A DNA stretch of 5,621 nucleotides from Acidithiobacillus montserratensis (lineage in GTDB: Bacteria > Pseudomonadota > Gammaproteobacteria > Acidithiobacillales > Acidithiobacillaceae): the NCBI RefSeq assembly GCF_018853465.1, contig NZ_JABBOU010000123.1, positions 1 through 5,621 of the forward strand, written 5' to 3'. The position numbers and the translations under genes are program-made. This document shows positions 5,332 through 5,621 of this stretch, in pieces. The notes under the pieces were generated by a model that saw only the letters and a list, made by a program, of their open reading frames with translations, ran no database searches and was not told where the DNA came from. Position 1 is the stretch's first letter. The number at the start of each line of letters is the position of its first letter.

Positions 5332-5621
5332 TTAAGGTGCGCCCGGACCGCCTGGGGGTGGGCCGCCAGGGCCTCCCGGTGGAGATGGCGGCCCACCCAT
5401 AGGTCCTTGTGGGGACTGCTGAGGACCCGGTCCTCCTGGGCCACCCTGCTGGGGTCCCTGCGGTGGACCCCTTCTCGGAGCAAATTGTGGTCCCTGAGGA
5501 GGCCCTCCAGCTGGTCCTTGCTGGAACTGAGGGCCTCCAGGACCGGGTCCACCGGGTGGTGGAGGTCCTTGTTGTGGGCCGAATCCGGGCCCACCCGGTT
5601 GGGGACCCTGGGGTGGTCCCC
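5332..5621 (-). CDS. Gly/Pro/Gln-rich protein, C-terminal part (runs off the window)
   Basis: The minus strand is open from the window edge to a TAA stop at 5332-5334, giving 95 residues of which 84 are Gly, Pro or Gln; the rest are a few Phe, Ala, Arg, Ser and a single Met. Recurrent blocks include GGPGGP, QGPQ and PPGGPG, without a strict collagen Gly-X-Y period. It is a low-complexity, almost certainly disordered tail, and I do not recognise the protein. The start and any folded domain lie beyond the window. In favour of real coding: the frame stays open for the whole length and ends just after a terminator-like region, convergent with the upstream gene. Against it: a GGNCC-rich repeat could stay open by composition alone, and the same DNA also reads open in another minus-strand frame (5265-5594). 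Confidence 0.6.
   Translation of the reverse strand, partial: GPPQGPQPGGPGFGPQQGPPPPGGPGPGGPQFQQGPAGGPPQGPQFAPRRGPPQGPQQGGPGGPGPQQSPQGPMGGPPSPPGGPGGPPPGGPGAP

Noticed and set aside
5265..5594. A 109-codon minus-strand frame with an ATG in the right-hand region.
   Set aside because: It overlaps the Gly/Pro/Gln frame, has no recognisable motif and runs through the terminator hairpin; I judged the G/P/Q frame more likely.

Overview
The window looks like an accessory, transposon-worn stretch of a Gram-negative proteobacterial genome. I infer an acidophilic Acidithiobacillus-type host from the merR/merC pair without merT or merP, the moderately high GC and the mix of insertion sequences. No species call is possible from the sequence alone.

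Layout. Positions 1-539 hold no intact gene: a C-terminal scrap of an IS21-type IstB helper ATPase (minus strand) and a 99-bp MITE-like element with perfect 16-bp terminal inverted repeats and GTAC on both sides. Positions 540-2160 are a complete IS1380-like insertion sequence with matched terminal inverted repeats, one DDE transposase and a perfect 5-bp target duplication (ATGAT). Positions 2203-3149 are a divergent mercury-response pair: merR on the minus strand, merC on the plus strand, and between them a mer-type operator/promoter with the characteristic 19-bp spacer. There is no merA, merT, merP or merD. Downstream of merC, in the same direction and after only 51 bp, is a large c-di-GMP signalling gene (partial GAF, GGDEF, EAL) whose C-terminal tail carries a His/Cys pattern like the CZB zinc-binding domain. 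It ends in a likely intrinsic terminator. At the right edge the minus strand carries the C-terminal end of a protein made almost entirely of Gly, Pro and Gln.

How the parts fit. MerR should repress and, with Hg(II), activate the merC promoter. MerC is an inner-membrane mercury transporter. With no terminator seen between merC and the GGDEF-EAL gene, mercury-induced transcription could run into it, which would link mercury exposure to c-di-GMP turnover. This is inference: a weak promoter-like sequence also lies in the gap, and the GAF domain looks 5'-truncated, so the arrangement may instead be a chance junction created when the mer segment was inserted. The missing mercuric reductase means that this locus alone would import mercury without detoxifying it; merA must be elsewhere or the cassette is a remnant.
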